Positions 45,958-56,589 of a DNA stretch of 64,000 nucleotides are shown here, piece by piece. The number at the start of each line of letters is the position of its first letter. Position 1 is the first letter of the stretch. Origin of the DNA: Branchinecta lynchi (lineage: Eukaryota > Arthropoda > Branchiopoda > Anostraca > Branchinectidae); assembly GCA_023053575.1 (NCBI GenBank), contig JAKZAP010000003.1, positions 7,478,561 to 7,542,560 of the forward strand. The letters run 5' to 3'. The notes under the pieces were generated by a model. It was not told where the DNA came from, searched no databases, and worked only from the letters and a program-made list of their open reading frames with translations. The position numbers and the translations under genes are program-made.

Positions 45958-48900
45958 CTGCAAGAGAACCATGTTATCACATTGGACAGACGATCCGAGT
46001 CGCAAAGAATAATTCCTGCCCGGATTTTTGGCTATGCCGTACAGAGAAGTGGAGATTCCTTCAGCTCGATGATAAAAGTGTAGAAAATCGAGCGGGGAAA
46101 TCCTGATCGAGTGTTTGCACTATCAAGACCACTCTGAGCCTTGGATCCTCTTGCACCACGAGACGCGCACAGGGTATCCACGAATATTTTCAGTTTCCTT
46201 TTCAAGCACCCGAAGAAAACAAGGTGTATGTGCAAGCCCCAAAGAATAGACGAACTCAATTACTGGGCAGTACAAAATACAGAAAAAAAATGCTAAGGCT
46301 CGTAGTAACAAACAAAAAATACAAGAGACAAAACAAAGATGCAAAACGAAAGCAATCTTTTAAGCACACCTCGCACATTACTATTTATGTGTCAATATTC
46401 AAAACTATTTGGATACTGTGGCACTGCTTTTAACAAATTATCCACGGCTTTGGCTGTTTTAAGCCTTTTCCCTGGTCCATTGACTTCTAGCGAAAACTGG
46501 GCAAAAATCAGATAACCGGTTTTACGCAACAATAGCATGATACGTGAACACTCATCGGGAGCGTAATGCGCATGAAAAATAGTGAATCGTGGCAAGTGCA
46601 AAGATTAGTGAGGTATCATTAGCAGGCTTAGAATGGAACGTATGGAATATGGGTCTCCGGGCTTATGAATTCATGAATGCACTTATGGGCAGAGGTTGCA
46701 TTGATATTATAGACACGAGGGAGACAAGACCAAAGGTTTCGATGGGATCCCAAAAATCTAACATTTGATTCAAACAATTGGGCCATGTCTTCGCCATTCA
46801 GTCTTCCTTAGATTCCTTGAATATTTTTACTGTTAAAATAAAGTTCAAAAAATGGATTCAGCATGTCTCCTTGCCCCGATACCGAGTATCTAATCGATTT
46901 CAGAAACCAACTTTGAGCTTCAACCAAATTTCCAGTTTCAGCCGATTTCGTGATGAACCATTTGCCCAGCAAAAAATCTAAGTTCAGATATAGATTCAGC
47001 AGACCTCCTTACCCCCTCAATGATATCTCATTAGCTTAAAAATCATACATGTTTTTACCGTAAATTCGAAACCCCTCCTCTGCCTCTTAAGATAGGACTA
47101 AAGGACCCATCTACGAACTAGACCTGTACTTTACCAGTGATTCCTCATTGAACAGTATCCTCGCTTGAACATCATATTTCCTCGCTTGAACATTGTATAT
47201 CAACCCCTTCGACCTTCAATTACACTAGATGTCTCCGACGTCCATAGAATAAACAAATGAACGTCGTCATCCACGCGCAGAGCTATACTGGTTTGATAAC
47301 TGCTATAGCCGAAAATTGGTCGACAAATTTTGTGCCCGTTTTTCACCGGATTCCAGGTGAGCTACTTGTCTGGCAAGAAAATAACTTCCATTTTCGGATT
47401 CAGCATGTCTCCTTTCTCCTAAATCAACTCTCTCAATAGCTTTTAAAAAAATTGTGTGCCCCTTAATTTGAAAGTAGAAAGTCGATAGTGTCAATACGTG
47501 ATATCAATAATAAATAAGGGTCCCTTATTCCTCCCCTTATTTATTCCTTATTTATCCTTATTTATTTTTTATAATCCCTTATTTATTCTTGGGGATATTA
47601 AGTTATGAATGAGAGAAAAAGTGTCTTTTTTTATGTGTTTTTGTTATTGTTCTGTACATTGCTTAATAACTTTTAAATACAGATATGTAATATATATATA
47701 TAGTATATATATATAATTTTTCTTTTGGGGAAGAAGGACTACACAGACGTGTTACCATCCTGTATAATCCTGCCAGAAGAAGAAGAACAAATCTCGTACT
47801 TAAAATAAACATATTTATCATAAGAAGAAATACAAATCTCGTACTTATAATAAACATATTATCGTATGCTTCGCTGCTATCCGGATGAAACTCTCTAAAT
47901 TTGTAATTACCCGAAACCCTTGTTCTCTATTCACTTCAACGGCTCATCCTCCTCTAAAATTCCCCTTTCGCAGAATTATTAGTCCTAGTCCTTGCAGCTC
48001 GTCGCATGCTCCAGCATTTGAAGAGTTTGAAAATGGGTGAAAAAAAGAAACAGCGTTTGAGATTATCGAAAAAGGAGTACTAGACTGCTATGTAATTGGT
48101 TGTTCAGACTGCGTAGAAAAGAATTCAGATTCTCACCTGAGGTGCTGGGTTGCTGCTGCTGGTACATTTGATACTGCCTATGAAGGTTCTGCATCTGACT
48201 ATATCGTTCATTACGATTCTCTTCACTATCGTTCGATACGTCACTATCGGCTTCGAATTTGCTCGATGCATTTTGCTCGGTGCTTTCGGACCGACTTTGG
48301 TCATCACGCTGCTCTGGATCATCACTACTACTATTAAGGTGAATCGAAGCCTCGACTGATTTCCGGTGCATTCCTAGAAACAAATTTAAATTAATCTTCA
48401 ATCTTTTCGGTCTGCGGATTTTCAGTTTTCCACGTTTTTCACAATAAAACCATAGTTGAAGTCTATACCTAAACTACACTTCTCAATCCTACAGTAGACG
48501 GCTGTTTATTTGAAACTAATACTTTACTCGGAACAGTACAGTTTCGGGCAAAATGGTGAAATAAGGATCCAAAATATCTATTCAGGTGCACAAGGTTTTT
48601 GCCCTTAATTAGATACTTTGGCTAGCTGTAAGTTGACTTTAGTCACACTTTAGTCACAAGTTTAAGAAAATGGCACTGTTCAAAGTCAACAAATGTTCAA
48701 CTAATTATGCCTGTACTGAACTCCAAACGTCTAACCCTTCTAGTCCTACTTTCATTTATTCTTGTGTTTTGTGTACTAGAAAAATAATGATAACCAATGT
48801 GCGAATACACAGACGGTGACTGACAAAAAAGGATGTAAGACACCTTCGTTCAAAATGTAATGTTGTGTGATGTAAGCAAAGCCGTACCCGGGGTTGAGGG

Positions 48901-50949
48901 GTTTTAACCTCTGAACTATGTATTTTTTAATACTTTTGGTTCCAACCCGCGGGCACCCCCCCCCCCCCTCAAGAGAAAGAGAAATTCCTGGATCCAGACC
49001 TGGATGTAAGTAATAATAAAAAGAACTTGAACTTGAGATCCTTTTAATTCTTTTCCTTTTAACGCTTTGTGTATTTTTTTCTTGTTTTCTTTTATGTTTT
49101 TCCTAGTTCAATCCCCGTCTTGTATTATCGTGTGTCGGGTTACAAACAAATCCACACGTTAAAAATGCTCACTTTTTGTTTCAATTTGTCACCAGACTAA
49201 ATTTCCGACGTCAAAGTTTCTCTTCCTACATAGCGACCAACTTTGAGCACGGGAAGATGATAAAAGTGAAAGAAAAAATCCAATATACACGGAAGAAAAG
49301 TGGTGATTATGTCAAAGACCCATACAATTTAAGAAGAATTTAAATGAGATGAATCGGAAGCTTTCTAGCATTTGTAGTTGTTCACTCACATCCAATTTGC
49401 CAGTTCAAACGCGGACTTGGTACGACAGTGGTTCGTGATCTGGTGGCGCGATTCGCAAGCATCCGCATGTGCAAGCATCCGCATGTGCAAGCTCAAAATA
49501 GGTCTTGATGAGCAGATAAGACATAAGGAAACACACAGAGCTGGTACATGAATACAACAAAAAATTTGCTAAATTTGTTTGCACTATCCATTTCTTTTAA
49601 TTTGGATCGCATGGGGTATACACGAGGTTTTCTATAATTTCTGTATAAAATTCGCGTTAAGTTCAAGAGGAAAATACTATACTGCGAGGAATCTGAATAT
49701 GATTGATCCTACCAAAAGGTGAACAGCAGTTTTGCTTCCTGAAGAGGCAATGAACTTTTCTGGCTGGTTCACGTGTCTTAAATTTACATACGATCGTTTA
49801 TATACGTTTCACAAATCCTCTTACTTGTCACTCCATCTTCTTTAAGGGTTTATTACCATGTCTTCGCTCCGTCGGTAGTTAAAGAGCAATGGCAACTTTC
49901 CTTTGGAGAGTTAATGCTGTTTCCATGATTTATGAATAATATTAGCGTGAGGATTTTACGGAAAGAAAGGTATCATTGTTTGCATAATCATCATTTCTGT
50001 CAACTAAGAATGATTTCTCCCCCCTTTTCTCCCAACCTTAACAAAATCCTCAAATCAATCTTTGATCTTTGTGCTCCCGACTTTTTCTCATGGTCTCCAG
50101 TCTCCACAATATCAAAATTAAAGACATAGACTACATTTCACTTCTTCGACCTCTGAAGAGTCACAGGGAATTTCAGTTGCAGAACAGAAACGAAAATTCA
50201 AGGAAAAAACAAAAATTCGTTCGTACGAATGAACTTATTACATGTTGACGTTTATAATTTACAAATATTACATAGCTCATTATTCAGATATGATTCATTA
50301 TTCTCATAAAAGAAATTAATAATTCGCATCCAGTTGGTGAGCAAAAGTGCTAGCCCCTTCCGAATATCAACCCGTAGGACGTGAATGTAAGTTCAAGTTT
50401 TCCTTCGTTCATGAGACTTTTTAAAATAAATTAAATAATAAAGAAGTATATTCTTTATTTTTTATCTTAACAGTCTATGGCTGGCAGAGGATCGTCATGA
50501 CGTAAAATATGGCAAACCAATGACGTACACTTTGTACAGTATAAGATAATGAATGGGACTACACATCAAGAGTCACAGATCAACAATTAAAATGGGAAAC
50601 GAAATAAGGTCACTGATGGAAACATGTGCTGGTATAACGGTATACAGAAGAGGAGTTGGTTTTAAGCAGAAACAAGCTTATTTTGATAATTATTCCCAGA
50701 TGGTTCATTCTGGTCATAACAGGAATTTAGGAATCCAGGCATCGCGTAACCATGCAGTAAGATTCAGAACTTACCTAGTAACCAAGGGGCTACACACTCG
50801 TTTTCTTTGGATGATTTGACTATCGTATCAGGTAGCGGTAGAGAGTGGCGGACCATGGCCCCGTAGAGGCCATATTCGGCCATGATTGTCGATCGGCCCC
50901 AGCATTTTTCTGTTTTTCTCCATTTGGCTCTTCGGTTCTGGAACCACAC
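45800..50949 (-). CDS. Vsx: Vsx (Chx10/ceh-10) homeobox gene, 3' three exons (5' part outside or unrecognised)
   Basis: Exons 50949-50775, 48373-48137 and 45957-45800 join with GT-AG introns in phase 1. The first begins at homeodomain helix 3, [20 protein letters not shown], after the intron that splits paired-class homeoboxes. It runs into the CVC domain with [20 protein letters not shown] and [10 protein letters not shown]. The second continues [12 protein letters not shown] and is then acidic/Ser-rich, ending [13 protein letters not shown]. The third is Q/P-rich ([14 protein letters not shown]) and ends SGNMF-TAG. Vsx proteins are nuclear repressors that specify retinal and interneuron fates. 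About 190 C-terminal residues are present. The exon with homeodomain helices 1-2 was looked for between 51 and 64 kb on the minus strand and not found. Confidence 0.93.
46395..46560 (-). repeat. Interspersed repeat with conserved frame KTAKxxDNLLKA, copy 2
   Basis: Reads [19 protein letters not shown] on the minus strand, parallel to KTAKVADNLLKADPSFQDS at 36.5 kb. It lies between the two 3' exons of Vsx. Confidence 0.55.
46725..47480 (+). repeat. Family B repeat, copy with diverged subunits
   Basis: Its head is CAAGACCAAAGGTTTCGATG. The subunits are more decayed (CCAGTTTCAGCCG, TTTTCACCGGATTCCAGG) and there is a 3' part matching TAAGATAGGACTAAAGGACC. It lies between the Vsx exons. Confidence 0.65.
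48137..48373 (-). CDS. Vsx: Vsx exon: end of CVC and acidic/Gln-rich linker
   Basis: It begins GMHRKSVEA, as in all Vsx proteins, then a low-complexity part rich in S, D, E, N and Q with [11 protein letters not shown]. The acceptor is GTTTCTAG and the donor CAG|GTGAGA. Confidence 0.9.
48877..49002. mobile_element. hAT-like miniature element, GTATCCAGG family, copy E (diverged)
   Basis: Perfect 8-bp duplication GATGTAAG (48869-48876, 49003-49010). The ends are mutated (CAAAGCCGTACCCGGG ... CCTGGATCCAGACCTG) and the core is lost. It lies in a Vsx intron. Confidence 0.75.
50775..50949 (-). CDS. Vsx: Vsx exon: homeodomain helix 3 and CVC domain
   Basis: It covers 58 codons: helix 3 with Q50-type WFQNRR, then the CVC domain that distinguishes Vsx from other paired-like genes. 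The acceptor is CATTTTAG|GTG and the donor CTAG|GTAAGT. Confidence 0.96.
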
Positions 50950-51164
50950 CTAAAATGAAATTAAAATCGTAGAACAAATGACGATTATTCTAATCCTAAT
51001 GGTTTTCTATGTCTTTTGTTTTCCTTCTTTTGCCATCGAACAGTCCTTTCTTTTTTCTGTACTAATATAGAAACTCATGGACGAGAAACATTGAAGAGGA
51101 GGATTTGGTGAACATTATGGCAAAGAAAACTTGCTAATTATCCTAGTTCTCGGCGCCAGATTAG

Positions 51165-51430
51165 TGGTTGCTTTAACGTATCCCCCGTTTACAAGTGACC
51201 TCCTGATGAAAACTGGTAGCCTGTGTAGTTGTATGGTAGTTGTACGAAAAGGTTGCACACATTGATATGCAGTAGTACATAATACTTTAATTGAATGTTG
51301 CCTACACTGGGCGAATCTTAAGCAGTAGTAATCAGTAACATCCAGCTTTGCTCCAGTAGCATCCAGTCTTGCTATAGGAGCACGTAGTAGCATCAATTGG
51401 TACTGCATGCTACTTTTTCGTACAACTTCA
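51165..51430 (-). repeat. Interspersed repeat (GCTACTGNAGCAAGNCTGGATG family), copy 1
   Basis: Reversed match to 56360-56580 over about 220 bp, including GCTTAAGATTNGCCCAG and ATTATGTACTANNNCATATCAAT. It overlaps a frame that is only a shadow. Confidence 0.65.
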
Positions 51431-51879
51431 TACTACTATTCTGAGATAATTTTTCATCGGGCTTCATTACCTTGTATTTATTATATTGATCAATCTTATA
51501 ATATTGAAATATTGATATGATTGTGCTAACATACTTCATTCTCTGGTCATTGAGCACTCTCTGATACAAAATGATTTAGCATCTTTAAAGTCCATATCCA
51601 AACTTGGACTTGTAAATCTGAATGCCCAGCTCTTGCTTCATACCAATCTACCCTAATTATTTTTGTCTTTATTGTCACCAAAAGTAGCAATCTCTGACAT
51701 TTTTGGTTAAACATAGCAAAGGGCCCTTACATTTCGAAAAAGCACTAGGCCTCAAAATCCCAAGTTTTGTGTCCTTGGTACTTTAACAAAACACACAATG
51801 ATCTTCTGTCCAGGATGAAGCTCATTTATAAGTACTCCGTAAAAACGGAACGTATACAAGGGACTTTTACTGTTACTGT

Positions 51880-51965
51880 GGCAAAAACCTGTGGTAGAGG
51901 GGTGTCCTAGAAAGGTCGTGGGTTCAAATCTCGCCGGAGGAGCACTTTTGTCTTTCAGTCCAAAC
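51880..51965 (+). mobile_element. tRNA-derived SINE, copy 2
   Basis: It has a degraded A box (GTGGTAGAG) and an intact B box GGTTCAAATCTC, then CGGAGGAGCACTTTTGTC and TTTCAGTCCAAA. The body matches the minus-strand copy at 20.8 kb. Two independent copies with the same junction argue for retroposition. Confidence 0.65.
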
Positions 51966-53054
51966 TTAAAAATGAAGCCTACTTCCCTGCTTTACTGAAA
52001 ACGTGTTCACTACTTAGTTTCTTACTGAGACAACCTCGGCCGTTATCTCCACCCCATATTCTATAATTAATCTTCTAACATTTTTGCTTGAAAAAAAACA
52101 TAGACTACGAGCTTTACTCGTAGGAACTGTTAGGTGTGGGATGCTGTAACGCGATCCCCAACGATTGTTTTAGAGGTCCCCCTACCTCTTGAGCCTTAGC
52201 GTGGGGAACAAAGGACCTTGGTGTGAATACGTGGAGAGACTCCCCTATCACCCATTCATTGAATGACCGGGTATTGTTTCAGGAGAATTTTTATTTCGCA
52301 CTATGAAATATGGTTAATTAAAAGGAATGGAAAAGCGAGATATTGCTGAGCTATGGGTCATTGACTAGACCCAATTTTGGGAGCCTAGAAATGTCTTCAA
52401 ATAAAAAATTGCACCCCTCGCGATTTGACGTTTCGCTATCTACAATTCAGTTAAGAGCCGAGGGTTCGATGGCTCAACATTTGTGGTACAGTTTTGAACT
52501 TCTTTTACTACTTCACCCCTGAAAACGACATGAACGTCTTTCATGTCAAATTATTCAAACGCTCCTGGGAGAATATCCTAGCCAACTTTTCCGTTTCCAG
52601 TAATTTTTAAATATTCAGTTTGTCCCGGCTGGTTGTGATAAAAAAGAGAAAAAACTTCCATTTCTGACCAATAAGCTTCTTGGAAACGTTAAGAGGGAGT
52701 CTCAACCCTTTAAATAAAACAAAATCTCTAAAGATTATAAGACTTTCCCTCTGGTTTTGATATAAAAAAAAAAAAAAAAAAAAAAAGACGGATAAGCTTA
52801 CATTCCTGACCAAAACGCTCCTGGAAGCGTCCAGAGGTAGCCTGACCCGCCTCGTAGTACGGAAAACGCCTTAGTCAGTCGAGCTCCGTTAGTATGGATA
52901 CATTTTCTGTTTCATTATTCTAACATCCATGACCCCTTTGAACAAAAAAATCTCGAAAGATTACAAATCCTTCCGGCTGGTTTGATAAGAAACACGAAAA
53001 ATATTTTATTTCTGACCAAAAAGCTCCTCGGAATCGTTAAGAGGGAGCAGAGGC

Positions 53055-53245
53055 GCTACTAGCCAAAATGTTGGGGGGGGGGATATTACCGAGTGGCTGG
53101 TCATTTTTACCGACTATTTCCAATACAAAATGGGCTGTTTTGCGAAAAATCGCAGCTCTTCGCGCCAACTCGGCTGTTAACCGACTGGCCGAAAATACTG
53201 GGGGGGAGGGGCGTCCCCCTCCCCCACCCCCATACATGACGCCCG
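53055..53245. mobile_element. G/C-tract miniature element
   Basis: It starts GAGGCGCTACTAGCCAAAAT, then a G tract and GTGGCTGGTCATTTTTACC. It ends in a C tract and CATGACGCC. It has the general form of the other G-tract elements, but the ends and target duplication are not resolved. Confidence 0.4.
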
Positions 53246-53639
53246 TGAGAGGGAGTCTGACTCGCCTCGAAGTAGAGTCGAGCTCCGTTAGGATGGCTAA
53301 AGTTTATATTTCATTATTCTAGCATCGACGACCCCCTGAGAAAAAATCTCGAAAGATGACAAATCATCCCGGCTGGTTTGATAAGAGAGACGGAAAAACT
53401 TGGGTTTCTCACCAATAAGCTCATCAAAAAAAAAAGAGTTTAAGCGGGAGCCTGGCTCGCCTCGAAGTATAGAAAATGCATAGAAAATCCGTTAGGATGG
53501 ATAAAGTTTTTCTGCCTAATAAGCTCCTATTAAACGTTAAGAGCCCTTCCGCCTCTAAATATGGAAAACGCGCGAGTCAGTCGAGCTCGGCTTCGATGGA
53601 TAAACAGTAAATAGTAAGTTTGAAATCACGTAAACGAGA

Positions 53640-53765
53640 AGGGATCGAACGATTAGAGAGGTGGAGCTTACCAAGTAACATTGATACGACCGATAGAATC
53701 ACGTAAACGAGAATGGATCGAACGATTAGGGAGGTGGAGTTTATCAAGTAACATAGGTATGACGG
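53640..53765. repeat. Tandem duplication of about 66 bp
   Basis: ATCACGTAAACGAGAANGGA and GATCGAACGATTAGNGAGGT occur twice, 66 bp apart. On the minus strand each copy reads through, and one ends at a donor-like CTTG|GTAAGC. No gene is recognised. Confidence 0.8.
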
Positions 53766-54641
53766 GTTCTTTAAGGCTGCTTAATTTGACGCTGCTTAGA
53801 GATCGGCTGAATCTCTGCCATTGAATGAAAATGGATGAACAGAAGAAACAGAAAAGAAAATAAGGGACAACGAAGAAAATCTTGGAAGATATTAAACAAT
53901 GACACTTCAAGCAAATGGACAGTCAGTGGTGCAACGTGCATCGTGGTGCAGAGAAAAGGCTACAACTGACAGCTTTATATGCAGCCCGTCAAGTTTGACG
54001 GTTGCAGTTCTGACTGAAGACGACTGAAGATTAAGTGATAATTCTTCAAATTTTGTAATAAATCGGCAAACAAAGGAAGAATTCCAGGATCAGTAACATG
54101 AAGGTAAATTCTGGTGGTCTCAAAGCTTGGCAAGAGCTCGGCGGTTACATTTCCCCCCGGTTTTCCTTGTACTTTCTTCAATCCCGAAAACAATATCGAA
54201 AGTCCTTCATCTATCACCGTATTTTCCCGACTAGGGAAATGCTTATGAAGCAGTCTGGGCTAATTAGAGGACTCCACTCTAATATTCCCGACACCTTTAT
54301 GCAGAAGTAAAACTTGAACTTCATCACGAGAAGCACTCCAATTAGAGCTCTAAGTGTCCTATTTCAGAAGGAATTCAGTCCTTCCTTTTTTTTTTGCCCG
54401 GAGAAAATATGTCCTATCGCTTCTTTGTCAGGAGCTATAAGATTTGCAAGAGCGAAACGCTGCCCAAGTGTCGTTGAAGAAATAAAGGCCTATCATTTTT
54501 TTGTCATTTTTCTCCTTGTCGAGTTTTCAGCAGAGATTTTATAGATACTTCATCGTGGTACAACAAGGAGTTGTTAAGTCCCTGGTAGTGGCATAAGGTA
54601 TCAGTCTGCAGTAAACCTTGCAATAAATTTTGGGGTGGAGG

Positions 54642-54822
54642 CGTCCAGGGGGGGTAGGGGGTTGACCCCCCCCCAAACATACAAAAATAATAGTTTGTAT
54701 AGGCTTTTCCCTCTCATCTATGTGTTTTTTGTGCTTTTTTGTCCGACCAGCAGGCAACCCCCCCCCCCCACGAAAGAAAAAAACCCCTCCCCCCAAAAAA
54801 TAAATTCCTGGATACGGGCCTG
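54642..54822. mobile_element. hAT-like miniature element, GTATCCAGG family, copy D
   Basis: Perfect 8-bp duplication GGTGGAGG (54634-54641, 54823-54830). The left tip is shortened (CGTCCAGG), the right end is intact, and the core matches copies A-C. Confidence 0.83.
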
Positions 54823-55554
54823 GGTGGAGGCCAAGATCAACTGTCCATATTACAGTTCAGCGCTCCAAGTGGACTAGTTTCTGTTAGTCCCCCATTGCGT
54901 CATAACCAACACTTGCGTAGACATAGTAAAAAGTTGGATCCATAGGGTAGTGGGTCACTTTCACTTTCTGCTGCTGAGACGTATGCAAACCTCCATTACC
55001 TGGGACACTGATGACAGGTTTTCCACTCACTAACCTGTGAATCTATTTTACCATGTCTGATCCAAGTGCTGACGGTGACGGTGAAAGCAGTTTTCGAAAA
55101 TACCTTAAAGTTTAACTGAAAAGGTAGCTTATTTTTCATCTGAACTCCAATTGCATTAATTTATTATGAATCACCTAAGTGATTCTGTATTTTCACCTGG
55201 GGCTCTAGTAATAACGTTCAGAATGTGCGCTGCTTGCACGACAACCCAAAATTCACCCAGACTAGAAGAATCTGAATTTCGACAAAAGCCTGCATGCAGC
55301 TAAGCTAAGAAATTCACGGATGAAACAAGTAGGAAAGCGATGATAAAATGTGTCTTTTTGTTACATGAACTGTTAATTTTTGATAATGGCTTACCTTTCA
55401 GTTTCTGAATATTTCAAGCACTGAGGGGCAAGTATACAGAGGTACCACAACTCCGAAAGAATAAGTTGATTCGTTGAAATCAATAATATGTGGATAGCGG
55501 AAAAACAAGTAACGTATTTTATCGGCTTTTCAGGCCTATCTAGGTGTATTTGTA

Positions 55555-55712
55555 AGTGCAAAACGGATACGGTACTTCAGCTGAATTTTATAAGCGAACT
55601 TGTGTTTTTCCCCTAGTTCCTTTTCCAACTTGACCTGAAGATGACCCTTGCCAAGAAGGGACGAAATATTAGCTCTAATAAAATTCAGCTGACGTATCCG
55701 TTTTGCACTATC
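55555..55712. mobile_element. Short foldback element
   Basis: GTGCAAAACGGATACGGTAC and CAGCTGAATTTTAT on the left are mirrored at 55676-55711 by ATAAAATTCAGCTGACGTAT and CCGTTTTGCAC. The core contains CCTTGCCAAGAAGGGACGAAA, a hairpin also seen near 4290, 2090 and 56200. Confidence 0.8.
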
Positions 55713-56359
55713 AAATACGATTCAGTCATCTTTGGCTGCAGGAATCTTTACCGAGATCTTTACCTATCTAACTGAAGTGTAACTGGACTGTCGAACTGGC
55801 CCTGTTCGTTTAAACTATAAAAAAAGTCTTTGCATTTTTAAAACCTATTTAGCGGATGAAAAATGTCACCAAGCAGGAAGATTTTGGAATTTGAGGGCAT
55901 GGGTGTATCTGGCGTTTGGGATACCTAACAATGGGGTACAACAATCTGGGTACCCCTACCCAACAAAATACATATATTCCTTCGTCCCGAGCTGACTGCT
56001 AATCATAGTTCAGTGAGCTAAATGGATAAATCCAGCTGACTAAATACTGATGATTTGAGTGAAGCAAAGAAATTAACAAATTCAGAATTCCTTTATAGGG
56101 AAGTTGGTCCGGGTTATGGTACCAACAGGGATCCAGCATGCGAAACGAAAGCTCCAATCACATTGCAGGCTCCTTTCTTTAAGCAACAGCCTGAGCAGGA
56201 CCCTTGCCAGGAGGGGTCGAACCGGGTAGGCTAATTAATAATGTACATACTCGTAATGTCACCTTCAATCCTAATTCAGAAACTCAAAACATCCCGACAG
56301 CTTAAGGACCCGTCGTACCTACCCGATAAACATTTTTCAAGAACTAGTTATATGGAGTT

Positions 56360-56580
56360 ATAAGTTTGAATAAGTAGTAACTTATACCACTGCATGCTAC
56401 TATTAGCAAGACTGGATGCCACTGTAGCAAGACGGGATGTTACTCTACTGGATACTACCGCTTAAGATTGGCCCAGTCCGAGGCACAATAAATGATATTA
56501 TTATGTACTATAACATATCAATTTACGCAACGCCAATGCAACCTACTTTCGTACCATTCCTAAACCTGGAGACACGACTT
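56360..56580 (+). repeat. Interspersed repeat, copy 2 of the 51.2-kb family
   Basis: ACTGCATGCTACTATTAGCA, GCAAGACTGGATGCCACTG and CGCTTAAGATTGGCCCAGTC match the reversed copy. A shorter remnant is at 26800-26880 (CGTACAACTACCATGCAATTA). Confidence 0.65.
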
Positions 56581-56589
56581 TCATACGGT

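Larger units (their letters stand above)
47580..50760. other. Vsx introns
   Basis: A (TA)n stretch at 47690-47715. A duplication of about 49 bp at 47785-47860 (CAAATCTCGTACTTA). A 17-bp doublet GCAAGCATCCGCATGT at 49458-49492. Between 49.0 and 50.7 kb little repeat is apparent. Confidence 0.4.
51970..54600. other. Region upstream of the visible Vsx exons, no gene recognised
   Basis: It contains repeated stretches with CTCGCCTCGAAGTANAG, GTCGAGCTCCGTTAGNATGGA and AAATCTCGAAAGAT at about 52.6, 52.9, 53.3 and 53.5 kb, an old tandem or dispersed repeat. An 80-codon minus frame at 53975-54217 is unrecognised. Confidence 0.4.

Noticed and set aside
50553..50819. Plus-strand 88 aa frame overlapping Vsx
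   Set aside because: Antisense shadow of the conserved CVC exon.
53975..54217. 80-codon minus frame with ETTRIYLHVTDPGILPLFAD
   Set aside because: Sounds protein-like, but no family recognised, no matching splice partner and no start context; left unannotated.
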